This document shows positions 1-14,015 of a DNA stretch of 64,000 nt, piece after piece. Made by a program: the position numbers and the translations under genes. The notes under the pieces are model-generated. The model was not told the DNA's origin. It saw only the letters and a program-made list of their open reading frames with translations, and did no database searches. Every line of letters begins with the position of its first letter. The stretch's first letter is position 1. This stretch comes from Cyclospora cayetanensis. Its lineage: Eukaryota > Apicomplexa > Conoidasida > Eucoccidiorida > Eimeriidae. The DNA lies in NCBI RefSeq assembly GCF_002999335.1, contig NW_020312602.1:62001-126000 (forward strand). The letters run 5' to 3'.

Positions 1-19
1 TTCTTGGGAAACAACCTTT

Positions 20-3000
20 TTAATATTCGACTTTCCTTGCGCCAAACATTTGAGGACACGCTTGCTCTGCAAACTCCGGTGCAGCGCAGCTTGACTTACT
101 GGTTGTAGTGGTGGTCCGAGTCTGCTCACTGTACTTCTTGACGACGCGGAGAAGATCTGCTCGTGAGTGAAAGCGCAAATCCTGTTCACATTCCACACTG
201 GCTGCTTCATGCTGATTGGCACGCGGCAAGCGAATAAGGAGACCCTAGTGTTCTCTGGCTACTGATCTTTTTCGACGGGGCAAGAAAACGCACTCCTTTC
301 AGGAAGCGGGATACTTCTACTCGCAGCTCTTCTGTGGTAAGGACGCGTTCGTCCTCTTCATCCACCATGACTGTAAATAGACAAAAAGAAGAAGGCACAG
401 TAGCAAATTCATCATAGCTGTTGCACAGACAGCCAGCACGCATTACAAGTTTCGCAGTGCCGGCACGAAATCCGCAAGAGTCAAAAGGGGGGAGAGGTGT
501 ACAGCCCTGATCTTGCACTGGTACGCTAGTTACAAAGAGATCATGCAGAAAGATAGCTCGCACCTACTGGTAGCGTCAGAGGAAGAAGATGGCGCACACA
601 GGCACATGGACAACATGGTACATGCATATTTAGAAATGCAGCGAGGATACTTTCATTCTGTCCACCAAACGCAATATATATACTCCCTCTCTCGCAGCTC
701 ACATGGATCGAATCCCCAGAATGAAGGTTCTTCTTTGGAAAGGGCCTTTCTGTTTTTCAAAAGCTCGGCTTCTCGTTGCTCCCATGCATGCAATTTCTCT
801 TTTCGCTGTTGCTCGAGGAGCAAGCTCTGTTGTTTCTCCTGGTACTGCCGCTCACGGTCTTCCCATTCCTGGTGGAGGGCCTCGTGCTTCTGCTGCTGCG
901 CCGATACGCGCCTCTCACAATCCTCGAGGCTACAAACGCTCGAGGCTCGACGAACAGGCGGAAAGACGTCCCTTTGACGTTGAACCTCTTCGGCCTCTTC
1001 ACTCGCCCCCTTTTGTAATGCCAAATTGTGGGGGGAACTGCTGCGTCGCTTGCTTGGGGGAAGCGACACACTGTTGCTACATGCCCTTTGTGCCGCTATC
1101 GCGCCCGAAGCAGACTCCGAGACACCGGAGCCTATACTACCGGACTCTGCACTACTGGGGATGAAAGAACTCCCCATTAAAGCGTTGCTGTCAGGGCTGT
1201 CGTCGCAGCAAGCGCTGCTTTCTGCATTGCTGACGTCGAGGCAAATCTCTTGTGAGCTTGCCGAGGGTGTACTGGCACCAGAGGGCATCTTTTGGTTGTC
1301 TAAACGCTTCAGCGTGCTTCTGGATTCTGTACATGCATCCCTATTAGCTCTTCCCGTAAGGAGTGCACTCGTTGCTCTACCCTTCGGGGATGCAGCAGCC
1401 ATATCTGCCGTAGGCACAGCGGCTTGTTTGGTTCCTTGCACGCGCCTCGTGGAATTGCAGCGCACTGGTAAGCAACGCTGCCGCGCGAGCCCCACCCCTA
1501 CTGTACATGTTTCACGAGAATCTGCTCCTGATGCTTCTGCAAGCAGCTTTTGACCCTCACAAACCATTCCCGAAGAAGCTACTGCACTGGTGCCTCGGAT
1601 GCTGCTCTGACATCGCTGCTTGCTTGCGGTCGAGATGAGCCTTAAAGGCTTCGTAATCGGCAACACTCGCACCTTGTTGCGTGCCGCAGGGCGCTGTAGC
1701 GTGATAGTTGTGCAGGTAGCTCCTGATTTTCCGGTTGGCAAACGACGCATCGCTGCGATACCTAAGCGCCTCCCTGCACCTCCAACGGGCGTGGCTTTCC
1801 CGGACAGAGACTCACGTGGTGTGGCTGCCAATTTTTGCTCCCCCTTGTTTGCTGCATTGCCTCCAGCCCCACATAGCTGAGCAGAGGCGTCTCCTCGAGC
1901 TCCTCCTGAACTGGAGGGTTCCTGTCCGGCTACAGATCTCGCCGGGGTTGAAACGGCGAAGCGACATGGAGCCAGCTTGCGTCTGGGGAGTTTCGGCAGC
2001 CTCGCAAGACTCGTGGAGCAGCCACCGGCAGTTGGCGCAGGCGCTGCCCCTGCGGACGCGTGAGACGATCCCGACGAGAAGCACGAGGAGGAACCGGCAG
2101 AAACAGATATCGGGATCTTTGACGTATTTCGACTGGCAGCAGCTGTCGGAAGAGCTGAGCTGCGCCGCGTCTTCGATGCTGTGCGTCTACCGGCAACAGA
2201 AGAGGTTGCCGCTTTTGGAGATTCCTCCTGTGCCCCGGATCGGACGCGCGAGGCATCACCATCCCTAGCTTCCGCAGCCTTCTCTCCCGCTCTCTTAGAC
2301 GCCTGCTTTGTTAAAAGCGCGGAGGGAGGAAATCGCCTCTTGAACTGCTGTGCTTCAGCGGGAGCCACGTTCGTTGAAGGGCGAACACCTAAATGCGCTG
2401 GGCCCCTCCATGGAAACTTCGATACTCTGGAAGTCATGGGGGAGGAGGCTCTGCGCAGTGCTGGCATGTCTGTGATTCCGCTTGGCGCTTCCGCTTCTCG
2501 GTTGCTCCGAGCTTCTACAGCAGGAGAAGGAAGGCGACTGCCACTCGAACCGTTTAGCCTCAAAAACGCTTGGACTGCCGAGGCACGACGACGCGAACCC
2601 CCAGACGCCCCTGCCTGAAGTTTTGGCTTCGCAGGAGCCGAAGCAACCGTCGCTTGCAGCTCTGTTGCCAAAGTCTGCGTGGCCCCTTCGCCAGCGGTCT
2701 TATGAACCCGCTGCTTGCAGCCCTTATCCGCGGTAAGGTTGCTGCTCGGTGCGCCACCCCGTGGAGCAGCCGCAGGCGACGAAGGGCACTGTCTTACGCC
2801 TCTCTGCTGGAGAGAGTCGCAATTAGCGCCTCTTTTAGACTCATACGCGCAAAGGGGCTCCCGCGGAGTCTCGAAAGGATGGCACGAGGAGGCCACTCCT
2901 CCGCCACGCGTGCGACGGGGGGATAGCCGTTGAGGGCTTTTCAGCATCTGCTGCTGGACACCTGCGGGGTCACAAGCAGAGCGCCTGCAAAGCGTCGCAC

Positions 3001-4396
3001 TCAAAGTGCTCTGGCCTTGCTGGAGGGGCTGCCGGAGCTGACGAGCTGTCGCAAGATTGCGGTGTTGCGCCGAAGACGAACTGGTGCTGATAGGAGACGA
3101 CACGGGAAAGTCTGAGGGGGAGGGCGGAGGATGCTTTTGAAATGGCGAATCAATCTTGCTGCTGCTGCTGCTGCTAATGCTGATGCTGCAGTACATGGTG
3201 GTATCCAGCATGCCACCGGTGCTAGCGCTCTTGCTGCTACTCGTCGGCTCGGCCGTGCCCACCGATATGCGTCGGTGGGATACGCGGGCGGGAGTCGAAG
3301 TCAGCAGCGGGGGAGCAGCAGTGTGGGGCGTTGCAGCAGTGGGAGAAAGGTACCTGCGACCCTTATGGCGGGGTTGTCCATCCTCCGACGGATCACAACC
3401 CTCTTGGCCTCCTGAAGCATGCAGCGAAAATGAATATTTCGAGGCTGTAGGGCTGCTGGCACGGCGTTTGCGAGCTCCCAAACCCCGCGAGACGACTCCC
3501 TCGGGGCAGGAGGAATCCGTCTCACAAGACAAACACATAGGCAAGGCCACAGGCTGTGCAACCATCTTGCATGGATCCTGCGCCTGTTCACCGTCAGCTG
3601 GAACGTGGTGGTGATGCGGTTGTTGCAGCTCCGGCAGGAGGGCATCGTGGAGCTGCGCTTTTGTCTGGGCGTCTTCCTGAGTCTGCGAGCGAGCCGCTGT
3701 GTTCTGGCGACAAACATCATGGATTTGAGATGCGACGAGCTGTTGTAAAAGGCTTGCACTGCTCCTCCTTCGCTGGGACCTTGTGAGAACTTGTTCCTCT
3801 GTGGAACTGAACGGAGCCATCTGCCGCAAGGCTCGAACATCATTGATAAACAGCGGTGCTCCCGCAACGTGCTGATGCCCCTGCGATTTGTGAACGTGAG
3901 AGCTTCCTGATGCAGCAATGAAGGATCCTGAAGAACCAGAGGCTCTTCCATTGGTGTTTGGAGAGGAGGAGGAGAAATAACCTAGTGACCGATCAAGAGG
4001 GGCGCGGGGTGATAGTTCTCCGTCATCCCACATTTTTTGGAGCTTCTCATGAATCTGATCTGCGTCGGCCGCTGTACCACTGTTAGATGCTGTAATTCCG
4101 CTTTCCTTTGCCTTGGAGCTGCCACGAGTGGGTGTGGAAACCAGTGCTAGTGGTTCCGTGTCTGTGAGGTTTCGTTTTCCCGCATAAGTTATTCCTTTGG
4201 ATTCGCAGAGGTTCGTCGGCTCCTGAGGCTCAGAGGGGTCAATTGAATCGCCCTCTGAGTGCTCATTCTGCGCAGATGAGCCGCCGCTGCTGCGCCGTGT
4301 CGGCCCCTTAGGAGGTTCATCTGAAAGACGCCCATTAGTGGTAAAGATTTGGAGGGATGCCCGACGCATCAGTGGGGAAATTCGGAGAGGCCTCAT
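20..4396 (-). CDS. Ser/Arg-rich low-complexity protein with C-terminal coiled coil
   Basis: I do not recognise this protein. One very large first exon starts at the ATG at 4394-4396 and runs uninterrupted to about 700, where a GTGAGC donor probably ends it (the open frame itself continues to 653). It encodes over 1,200 residues rich in Ser, Ala, Arg and Gln, with no folded domain visible until a charged Glu/Gln/Arg coiled coil near the C-terminus (about 800-1000). About ten RRxS motifs (such as MRRAS and RRRAS) could be sites for a basophilic kinase such as PKA, PKG or CDPK. A probable second exon at about 290-368 follows a TTTACAG acceptor and is acidic then basic. A third at about 70-165 follows GTGAACAG and ends at a GTAAGT donor, so the gene may continue past the left edge. 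The large exon is firm; the 3' structure is tentative. Many antisense frames over it are shadows. Confidence 0.7.
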
Positions 4397-7300
4397 GATC
4401 AGAATGATGGGGAGACGGCTGGCAATGGCGTCGTCAGCATAAACTCACGTCCTAAAGGAGCACTCTGTGCCCTGGATGGAGTTGCCAGGAGGCACAGCTC
4501 AAAAGTGATTTAACAAGGGAGAACAGACATGGCGGAGGCATTCAGTGGCTTCAATAGAAATGAAGCAGCCTGACTGATATGCCACGAAGCCAAAATGACA
4601 GTCTCTGAAGGGGGGGCATTTCGACTTTAAACCGTCGGCCGCACCCACCAGTACGCCCAAGGGATTGGGTGTCTGACACTGAGAAGATGTGCAGATGAGT
4701 AGGCTCGCCCTGTGCGACAGCCAGACAGAAATAATGACATGCTAAATAGCAGTGCTTCAAATTAATACCGAGCCACGTTTCTTTTTAAGCGGAACAGTGG
4801 TCCTGATGAGCAGGCATGGCCTCAGCACTCGCACGCAGTGCACGAACTCCAAGCCCATTAAGCAAATATGCCCCCTTGTCTGCGCCTCTAACTAATGCAG
4901 ACAGTGTAAATGAAACAGTGGGAGTATTAAACTGTTGAATATTTTCCTGAAGCAGAGACACTTTGCATGCAGAACTGGCGGTGGTCGGCGGCCCACGGTG
5001 GTGTGGTGTTTGTGGGGGTTCCGACATTCGGGATCTCTGAGTCTTTTGTTACTCTGGGCTGCAGAAATGCTGACTGTCTGCAGAGCCCAAGTAAAAATTT
5101 CTACTTGGCATGTTAAGCTGACAAGAAAGTACAACATTTTAGAAATCGACGACGCCAGCAGCAATACTTCATTTTCTCACGATTCTTGGCTGTGATCACT
5201 GTATTTATAAGCGTTGTTTTGCTCCAAGTAACTAATTACTCTATGTAAAGGGTCATTAAAGACTATGCTAATCTGCTAAGGAGGTATTCAATTTCCATTT
5301 TGGCCAGACTAATCGCTACAGGACAATGGCATGCTAAGCCACTCTACAACTGGTATTACCAGAATAGTTTACACTTGATTTTTGTATTTACTTCAGTTGG
5401 ATAATGGTTGCTTCTTTTACTGATTTGCCACTATGCTCTTCTCGTTGTGACCTACTGAGGTGAGATTCTAGATCCCCGCACTAATTTAGGTATGCCTTTT
5501 GCTTTTGCGTCAGGTTACTATGCTCAACAATGCTTCGACGCCCAAACGATTAGAGTGCAGCTCCTGGAATTATTCACTGCCTCGTCATAATTTTGAAAAG
5601 CATGCAGGCTTGGACAAGGAGAGTCGCCCAGCTCTCCTAAACAACGAAATAGGGAATTTCTTTCAGCTTGTGGTAGTATTTGCGGTAGGGGTAGCCATAT
5701 GGAGACCCTTGGATAACCGCTACTCGTATGGCGTCAAAGGGTGAGAAGCTGTTGAGTTAGTACTGTGGATGATTTTGTACTGCTTGGTACTCCTAGATTT
5801 CTTGGATAGACTAAAGCTCTTCGGAAAATGCCAAACGAATTGCCACAGGTATCAACAGCGAATAGTAATGCATTATCTTGCCGATTCATGTGGCTGCCTA
5901 CGTTGTTCTGCTACTACAGGTAGCTCTGCCTCTGCTACCTCCTTCTTCCTAAGTCAGGGCCGTCTGGCCTCACGGCAACCGGAACAGCGAGTTTGAGAGT
6001 TACAAGGGTGCCTTTCCTAGTCCATGAACTGCCTTTAGGTTGCAAGTCTACTTATTCAGACCCCATTGTGAGACGAACCTCATTACGATTGGATATGAAG
6101 CTTTTATGCTGCCAAGTTGTTTTCTCTGTAAAATGCACACTTAGTAACGCTTGCCCACTCATCTGAGCGTAGATAGACAGATCCTCCATGTTGACACATT
6201 ACCCCCAAAAGGCAGTATCGAGCAGCATTTATGTCGTGAATGCAAGCTTGAGTGACGGCTGTGCCATTCTAATAAAAGCGTCTATCACCGCGTCAGCATG
6301 TTTTAGAGGATTATGAAAGTTGCTTCACATGTTATGGTTCACATGAGCCCGAATATATACAAGCTGCCACCCTGCCTTCCCTTGAAAGGGGCCTTTCTGC
6401 GAGTAGAAACATGTATAACGATCAGTCATTTCTGCTTACTACAAAAAGACTGCACACTATTTATGTACAGGTCAGTGACTTTGGCGTATGCACCGTATGC
6501 ATTGTTTGGAACTGATCTTGCGCTGTTTTCCTCCTCCATAAAATCGACAGGCCAAGTAGGCGATAGTGATCTTACTTGACGCGAGCATGAAGTAGGCGTT
6601 GCCTACACATATACGAACACTGTCTTAATTTACATACCCTTGCACTCATGACTGATCTTGCGAACTCAGATCCTGCATACTCTTCGTAGTTCGGGCTGTT
6701 CTAGCTCCTGATAAATGGCCATTGTCTTGGCAGTACAAGTATTAAAAAGCTTGTATATCCGTACTGTCTGTCACCTAGAGTAAGGTACACAATGTTGCTT
6801 ATTTATTTCGAGTTATCCGATAAATTTTTGTATGATTTTGTTTACTGGGACGGGCTATGCGAAAAGGGGACTGCATCGCTTGTGCTGGCCTGCGTATTGT
6901 CGTGACCCTTTGTAAAACACACACAGGCTTCAGACCTTTTATTTAGTTGTACCATAAGCACTTTTAAGAGTCTGCTATCTTTGGGGGCTCATGCCTATAG
7001 TGTCTGCTAGCATAATTCCACAAAACCACACAAGAACTGGGTTAACAGCTGATTGAGGAGGTTGAAAAAACTCTGTACTGGTCTAAGTCGTCTTTTCGGT
7101 GCCAAAATCCTTTCTAGAGCGCAGTAGTAGGAGATATCTTTCATGTTTTGTGCCTTTGTGGACAGCCGATGGAAGGTATTTGTATGCAGTTGACTCTCGC
7201 TTTGCCGAGGCGTTGACTCAGTGCTGCTCACCGCTTTTGTTACCCTCACTGCTCATAACATTCAGAGCTGCATTCTCGCTTCAGCAGCCATTTCCCGTAA

Positions 7301-8535
7301 TTCTTCGGGGCCCCACTATGCGTGTTCGTCGGTCTACAATAGGAGCTGCTCCATGTTATTCCTTTGAGTGGGTTGGTGTAAATAAGCTTCTTTTTAAAGT
7401 CAGAGGCCAGGCTAGTATGCGTTTCGAGAGTAATTTCTTCTTAGTACTCCTTTATTAAAATCATGATCCAGACCGAATCCAGACAACTACGTTTATGGTA
7501 GTTGACATGCTACATTCGTTGCCTTTACGGGGAGAGGATATACTTAATAGCTGTTGCAAAGCACAGACAATGACTTGTGAGTTTACTGCAAAGTAAGAAG
7601 TCACCGAAAAGAGTGCTGGCTGATGTGCAGCTTCGACAGCTTCATTCAAATCCTCCTCTATGGCGTTAGGGATGCATGAGATGCCCTGCCCTATCCCCAG
7701 TGCTCCTGATTTGTCCTTCTAAGGGTCTCCGTGCTCTGTGCCAAGTCCTATTGCAAGTATTCCTTGGTTCTGAAAAGCGATTAGTCTTTCGAATAATATG
7801 CTTCAATTCCTCACACTCGAAGCAATAGGGTAGCTGTGAACCGCCCTGGGAGTACTTGGTTGATTCTCTTGCATTTATCCTTGTGCTCTGTGTTGGACTC
7901 TGAGATACTGATCAATGCCATTGTTATGCCGCAGTTTTTTATACTTTTTACGTTTTACAACCCAGTGCAGATCCAATCTGCCTGTGGACTCGCGCTTTGG
8001 CCTACAATGCTGTTTCCTATCCAGGAATCACACCCAACTGCTTGCCTCTCCTCTCATGTACTATACGGCAACTTCCACATGCATTTTAAGACAATCTACT
8101 GCTTAGCTACTGACCTGAATTCTCCAACACTTCACGGAAGGCAAGCTCTAGACGGCGCATCTGTAAGGGAGCCACTAGCTAAGGGTGCTGTCCATATCTG
8201 TGCCGTTGGTTCTGCGCATCTTAACCTTCTGCCAGGCACGTACGTAAACAAATCCTAATCCCTTGCTAGTTGATAGACATGAACTATTAAGTAGCACTCG
8301 GTAGCCTTATGCCGCATTAGCGTTCTATCTGAAATACCATCAACAGAACTGGAGATCAGGACAGTATGTGACTGCAGGACTACCGTGTGCTGTCTGGTGC
8401 CGTACCGACTCCTTTGGGGATAACGATCTAGTATACCTTCAACTGAAGTAAAGAGTATAAATATATTAGTTGAAAAAAGTGGTCAACTCAGAATCTATCC
8501 AAAAATGCAAGGCGAAAGGAACATGAAAAGCCCCG
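4397..8535. other. Gene-poor stretch, no gene seen
   Basis: This is 4.1 kb between the start of the Ser/Arg-rich gene and the 3' end of the cNBD gene. Open frames are short, the longest about 140 codons (7836-8258, plus). They have no recognisable motif and no chain of phase-matched exons. The base composition is more AT-rich than in the flanking exons. It probably holds the 5' regulatory region of the left gene and the 3' UTR of the right gene. Confidence 0.5.
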
Positions 8536-11500
8536 TCAGCCTTCGTCGGATGAAGTATCTGAAGGTAAGAGCGAATCCTCGTCAAACCTCACGGACGACT
8601 TCCGCGTGCGAACTCCATCCCGAGAGCTGCTCCGCTTAATACAGCTTCGGCCTCCAGGAGCGGACAGAGGTGGCGGCTCATGAGTGGAACCAGGCTCCTC
8701 CGCCAATCGCCAACGCGCTGCAGGTTTATCTTCAGCGTTTTCGCCTGGTCCTTCTTCCGCCTGTTTTTCTTGATCTCTAATCTTCGAGTAATTCAATAAG
8801 GCAAGAGAGCTCTTGCGCGTTCGTTTCTTCACACAGGCTTCACCGGCGTCTCGGGATCCAGGAACCGGACCGGTGGTAGCTACGTCCGAAGGCTTTGATT
8901 CGGCCTCAGTCGGTGGAGCCTCATCTTGGCGTTTGTATGAAGAGGCCGCCTTTGCTGCCTGAAAAGCACAGTTTGATTATGGAGGCTGTGAAGCATATTA
9001 ATTTCCATTCAATAGAGCTGCACATACGGGCGGCACAATCTAGAGGATACAAGAGGCCAGCAGACAACATGCGTGCTTTCTACAAACGCGGAATACTTGG
9101 CGAGCATCACCGAATAAAGCAATAGCGTTAGCAGTATGAGTATGAAAAACCGTAAGGTAGTAAGGCCTCGAACGTTCTAGATAATTATATGAACAAAGTA
9201 TGAAACCAATGCACAGGTACACATCCCGAGGAAAGTGACCAACGATGCACATTCCCCCATTGCTTGGTACAATGGAATGACGGCTCACCATTTTTTCTTT
9301 CACGGGGGCAAGAAGATTTTCGAATGATTCCTTATCCAGGCAAAACAAAAGCAACTCCGTCCCTGCGACCACTGACGCAGTGCGCCTTGTGTTTCTGATA
9401 AGTGCCATTTCTCCGAAGTATTCGCCTCTGCCCTGTCTCGCCAGTTCGAGGATTCCACCATCATCTTGCGGCTTTTGGGTGATAGCTTCGCCCTTGTATA
9501 TAAAGCAAAGCATATCGCCATGGAAACCCATCTTGAAGACAGTTTGGCCTTCTGAAAATCGCTCCACTTTGCACGCTTTTGCTACAGCAGCAATTTGCTC
9601 CTCCGGTAGATCTCGCACAAGAGGAACCTTATGAAGGAATGCTTGAGCCACGGTTACAAAGGCCTGACGCCTCGTCAGCATATCCTTTACAGAGTCGAGG
9701 AACATCTCTCTGTCTAAAACCCATAGCGCACATTCGCTTGTACTCTGCCGACATTTCAAAGTGCATTTCAGCTTTTCTCCTGATACCAGCTCCTCCAGGC
9801 CAAAAAAGTCTCCTGGTTTCAGAGTTCGTATAACATATACTCCAAAAAATCCCTGTAGCCAGACCATAACCGCAGGAGGAAAAAGATACGCCTGCACCAC
9901 AAAGAGGTATTTAAACTGCTTCTCCCCTCCCCCCCTCAAGAAAGGTCCCTTTAGGAGTTAAACTTCAAGGCTCTGGATATGCAGGAGAGGGTTGGCAATA
10001 TTAAGGCCCAGCCTCAAGGTTTGGAGCTTAAATGCCAATAGGATGACGAACTGCTTGAGTAACATCGAATTCGCCTGAGCTACACCACATGAGTGCGGGA
10101 TCCCCTCCCTCCTCTGCTACAGAAGTATTTGCGGGCACAACTTCTCGCCGCATGAGAGTTGCCACATATTTTTGCTGCTGTGGGCTAAGAACTTCCAATG
10201 GAGGCTCCTTCTTTATGCTTTCAAGAAGAAGTTGCGTCTCATTGGGAAAAGCTCGATGATCGTCCCTTTGGACTACTGCAGGATCTTCGAATGGAATCGT
10301 CTCCTCGACTGCTTCGCCCTCGGTGGGAGCGTCACTCCCAGATGCTGCTGCTTCAACTCCAGCGCCTCCTCCAAAGAAAGCCCAAATGCGGTTACCCAAC
10401 GAACGAGCCTCTGACTCTTTTGCCGCAGCTTCTTCGGGCGTCAGCTCACCTGCACAGAAACCGCAGCAAAGTACAATAAGTGTTTACGCCAGTGTACGGT
10501 CTCAGTGCACACATGTTATGCACATACACTCAGTGTTCCATAGTCTGGTAGTAGCCCAAGACGTCCAATATTCCTCAGAAATAGCATAGGAACAACCAAT
10601 TCGTAAAAAAGAAGCCACTTCACTGCTCGTGTTGGCGATTGGGAATGGTATGAGTCCTATCGCAAACCCCACTCGTGGTACTAGGGCCGATCCATAATGT
10701 CCGAACACTACAGAGGCAAAACCTCACTGCTATAATCTTTCTCCAACACTAGGTTAGGCATAACTAGATTTGCACTGGGTTCTCCAGAAGTGAATATATC
10801 TTTTCCTGCTGATGCCTGTTGTGAGGTCCCTGCACTTTCCACATGCCTTGAGACGGTATTTTTTTGAGGAAACTCTACAAACTCCAATCCTGTGTCAGAC
10901 TTGGCATTGAGCTTTGGTGAGCCAGTCGTTTTCGCGGCTCCATTTTCCCTCTTCTCCTTTGCGGTCGATAAATATTGTGCCTGTGGTTTCTCCGGGAAAT
11001 CTTCTAGGAGCCTTCCTCTTGCAAGTTTATGGGATAAAGTGTCTGTAAAATGCACTGCCTCTGCATGTAGAAAAGTAGACTTCAACGCAGACACACTGCC
11101 CCCGGCAGCAAATAGTGGCGACCCATCCTGCGAGGCCCCACCTTGGTTTGTAATGGCTGCCCCTCCAATAGGATATGAGGTACTAAAATTGAGGGGTGAA
11201 GCAGCCGATAAGTCTGACGGAGTAGCACTGCTAATTTCCAGCGGTCGGAGCATAGCTAAGGCTTCATGCAAGCCAGCCAATCCGTCATCGGAGTCCCTTC
11301 TCATGTCTTCATCTTCCGTCTTTCCCACAAGATAGGCCGAAACGGTTGCAATGTCAAGCAGCTGCTCGCCTGTTGCCTCGTCAGAAGATTCGCTGGAACA
11401 GGCAGATTCCTCTGCTACATTCCCCTGCTCCCGTGTCGCGGTATTCAGAAGCCACATCTCAATGTCGTCTGCCAGCTGGTGAAGTGACGTTTGCGGAACA

Positions 11501-12711
11501 GGGGGATTCAGAACACCACCCCTGGCAGATGGGCTTGAAGTCTGCACATGCAGAAAATGTGCATCAAAACTTTTAGCATCATCTCCAAGGTCACTTGAAT
11601 TCAATACCTCGTTGCTCTCCAGAGGGGCAGAATCATCAGGGGTCCAGAGAATAGGTGCTGGCTGGCCACACAAATGCAACATAATATCTGGCTGCGATTT
11701 TTGGCTGGTAAGCTTTTCAAAGGGCTCTTCACCTCCGTATCTGGGTTCCAAGGTTACCAGCAGCGCCATTGACTCTCCCACTGCAATACTGGATGCCGAA
11801 CTTCCTGCTGTTGCCGCAGATTGGCAAGCTGCGGTATCGGTGATCACCACATCTGGTGCCTTTTCTGTCCCCTTTTGCCCATCAAATATGACTGCGCGCG
11901 ATTCATATCCATAATTGTCAAGTTGGTGATCTTCTGTATCAGTGTCATCTTCATCGTCACTCTCATGTTGCTGGAAAGCGGCAGCTACCCACGATCCAAC
12001 GGTTGAAACTATTGCGGACAGTCCTAGTAGTTCTGCAGAGTCAGCAGGGTAGTGCGATGTATATCCAGGAAGCGGCTGGGCTTGGAATACCTCTTTGTTG
12101 ACCTGGTTCAATGCACTTTTCATTTCACTGGGTCCGTGTTCACAGGTATTGGCTGCTGCGAGTGCTGTTCCAGCGTTTAAGCTCTCGCCACTGGCTACTT
12201 GTGCTTCTCTAGGGGACTGTTCGCTCGGAAACGCATGACTTGGCATGATTACTGACGTCGCTTGACCTTGATTTTCATTTGAGTCGGATCCGCTTACAGC
12301 AGTAGGTACGTGGAAAGCCGTAAAACACGCCACAGGTGTTTTTGCTGAACCTTTTTGCATCTGCTTCCTTGAATGAGAGCCACCATGACTTGTCCCGCAA
12401 GAACGGCTTCCAGCCGCCATTTTACCCACGCTGTTCGAAGCGTGCTGAAGGCCACAACGAACGCCCCCACGACTTTGTTCATGCAACCCTAGCCGCACAG
12501 AATGACACCGGTCCTTGCAGCTGTCCACGTTTTTGTGAGTTGGGAATATGGCAGTATTCTCCGCCACAGCCGACGCCGTCTCTCCATCAGTAAAGCCATC
12601 CCATGTCTCGTACTTTTGTAGCAGAATTACGTCGGGAAGTGAGAACAACATCATGTAGCCAAACGGGATTTTCGATCGTCTGCACACCCATCTCTCCCTG
12701 GCTCCAGCCAT
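8536..12711 (-). CDS. Two-cNBD protein with long N-terminal low-complexity region, no kinase
   Basis: Exons are 10728-12711, about 10060-10449, 9289-9852 and 8536-8958. The first join fits in phase: a GTGAGG donor leaves one base and the acceptor exon supplies GT. The last join is phase 0. The start is the first ATG of the large exon, with an in-frame TAA just upstream. The head of about 660 residues is Ser/Ala/Gln-rich with an acidic Asp/Glu/Thr patch and is not recognised. It is followed by two cyclic-nucleotide-binding domains. The first has a degenerate phosphate-binding cassette (GDFFGLEELVSGEK, no Arg-Thr-Ala). The second is canonical, YFGEMALIRNTRRTASVVA; the Thr after the Arg is the residue typical of cGMP-selective PKG sites. 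The C-terminus is basic and Ser-rich, then acidic. There is no kinase, cyclase or channel domain. It may be a cGMP-responsive scaffold or regulator; the ligand is inferred. The donor of exon 2 is uncertain. Confidence 0.75.
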
Positions 12712-13795
12712 ACATTAGCGGATGCCGCCTTTTCCTCAATTTCTGCATCGATGGCTTGACTCACCGCATACTGGATATGACCGTGAAACTGCAAGCATTT
12801 ACATAACTCACGTGCAACTGAATGCTGCTATGCCTGCCGTACATCCCCCACATTCACGCAGGTAGGCGTCCAGGACGTCTTCCAGCAGGAGAATAGTTCA
12901 GCATCTAAAAGCTCCGGAAAGGCACCTCCTCATTATGCTTCTGGTTTCCAAGGAGTCCACTGGCACTGCTGCACGTTCTTACAGCAGCGGAAAGATTCCT
13001 TGTCAGTTCTGCCCCCCTGTAGGCTCCCGATTTTCAGCTGTAATAGTGCCGACTCGCAGTGTTTTACGAGTTCCTACCAGTGGATAGCTACAGCCCTGTT
13101 CCCCAGCGACTGTTTTCCATTGGCTCGAATGCCTTCCGCAGCCTTACAGATCCTGTCTGTACTGACCACTGAAACTGCTAAATGGCGAGGATCTGGTGGC
13201 GGAATGAGCAACTAAGCTGCCTGCGGGCACAATAAACTGGGATCTGTTCACTTTGATCTCAATTATACATGAGCCAGCATAGATAACGATGTTGACCACG
13301 AATTCGAGCATCAACTACCCATCTCAGCGGCGAAACAGCGAGGAATCCTTCCTTGAGACAATTACTCGGTAGTCAGCTCGCCGCCGAAAGATCCGCATTT
13401 CATTAATCCGTCCCCGCATTTTCTGCATAAATCTCCTTTTCTGGGACTCAGAACATTGAAGTGAATGCATGCAGTGCCATGCATTGCCAATAGCAGTGAA
13501 CCACTCGACGCATCTCGAACAGCTCTGCCCTTGTCCAACTTGATGCCTTATAAGTATAACTTTCCGAAAGCAATTGGTTTTAAATTCAATGCAATGATTA
13601 AATTATACTCATTCCAAGGACTCAGCAGTCATAGCTGCGAAATAGTCAACGCATTGCAGGACGAACGCGTTCCGCCATTCGGTGAGTCCCCCGCTGTGAC
13701 CGATTGCTTAAACATTTTGCGAAGCAGTCGCGAGCTTCATAGAGAAACCGCACCTCCGTTGAATTTTAATGCTGTTGATTGAGTAAAGGCATCCA
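12712..13795. other. Intergenic stretch between two cNBD genes
   Basis: About 1.1 kb lies between the start of the two-cNBD gene and the 3' end of the EF-hand/cNBD gene. No coding exon is recognised. It includes a TGCATGC palindrome with a second ATGCAT nearby (13465-13486), a possible AP2-type element upstream of the two-cNBD gene. Confidence 0.4.
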
Positions 13796-14015
13796 TCAGA
13801 GTTCGCCACAGCGCTGCATTCGGTGCTTCGCTCGGCCAGGCACGCCAAGCGAAAGTAAATCCAAAATGTAAGATAGAGCAGTGGCAATCACACCTCCAAC
13901 TATTAAAATGAATGATATTGTTTTGTAGTGCTCTACCACAGCGTGTGCATAGTTCGTACCAGACATCAAACCGATGAGCGTAGACAGTGTGACGCAGTCG
14001 TCGGTAGATTTCACA
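13796..14015 (-). other. Possible last exon with transmembrane segment
   Basis: A pyrimidine-rich acceptor ending CTCAG (14016-14020) precedes an open frame to a stop at 13796. If the preceding exon uses the GTAGCG donor at 14154-14159 (phase 2), one base from this exon restores the frame. The added 70-odd residues contain a hydrophobic run, TISFILIVGGVIATALSYIL, flanked by charged residues. Without this splice the protein stops two codons after the EF module. The donor is weak, so this is a proposal. Confidence 0.4.

Noticed and set aside
513..3786. Plus-strand frames of up to 177 codons
   Set aside because: They lie opposite the Ser/Arg-rich large exon, with no motif and no exon chain of their own.
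7836..8258. Plus-strand 140-codon frame with hydrophobic start
   Set aside because: It lies in AT-richer non-coding sequence; composition and lack of splice context suggest chance.
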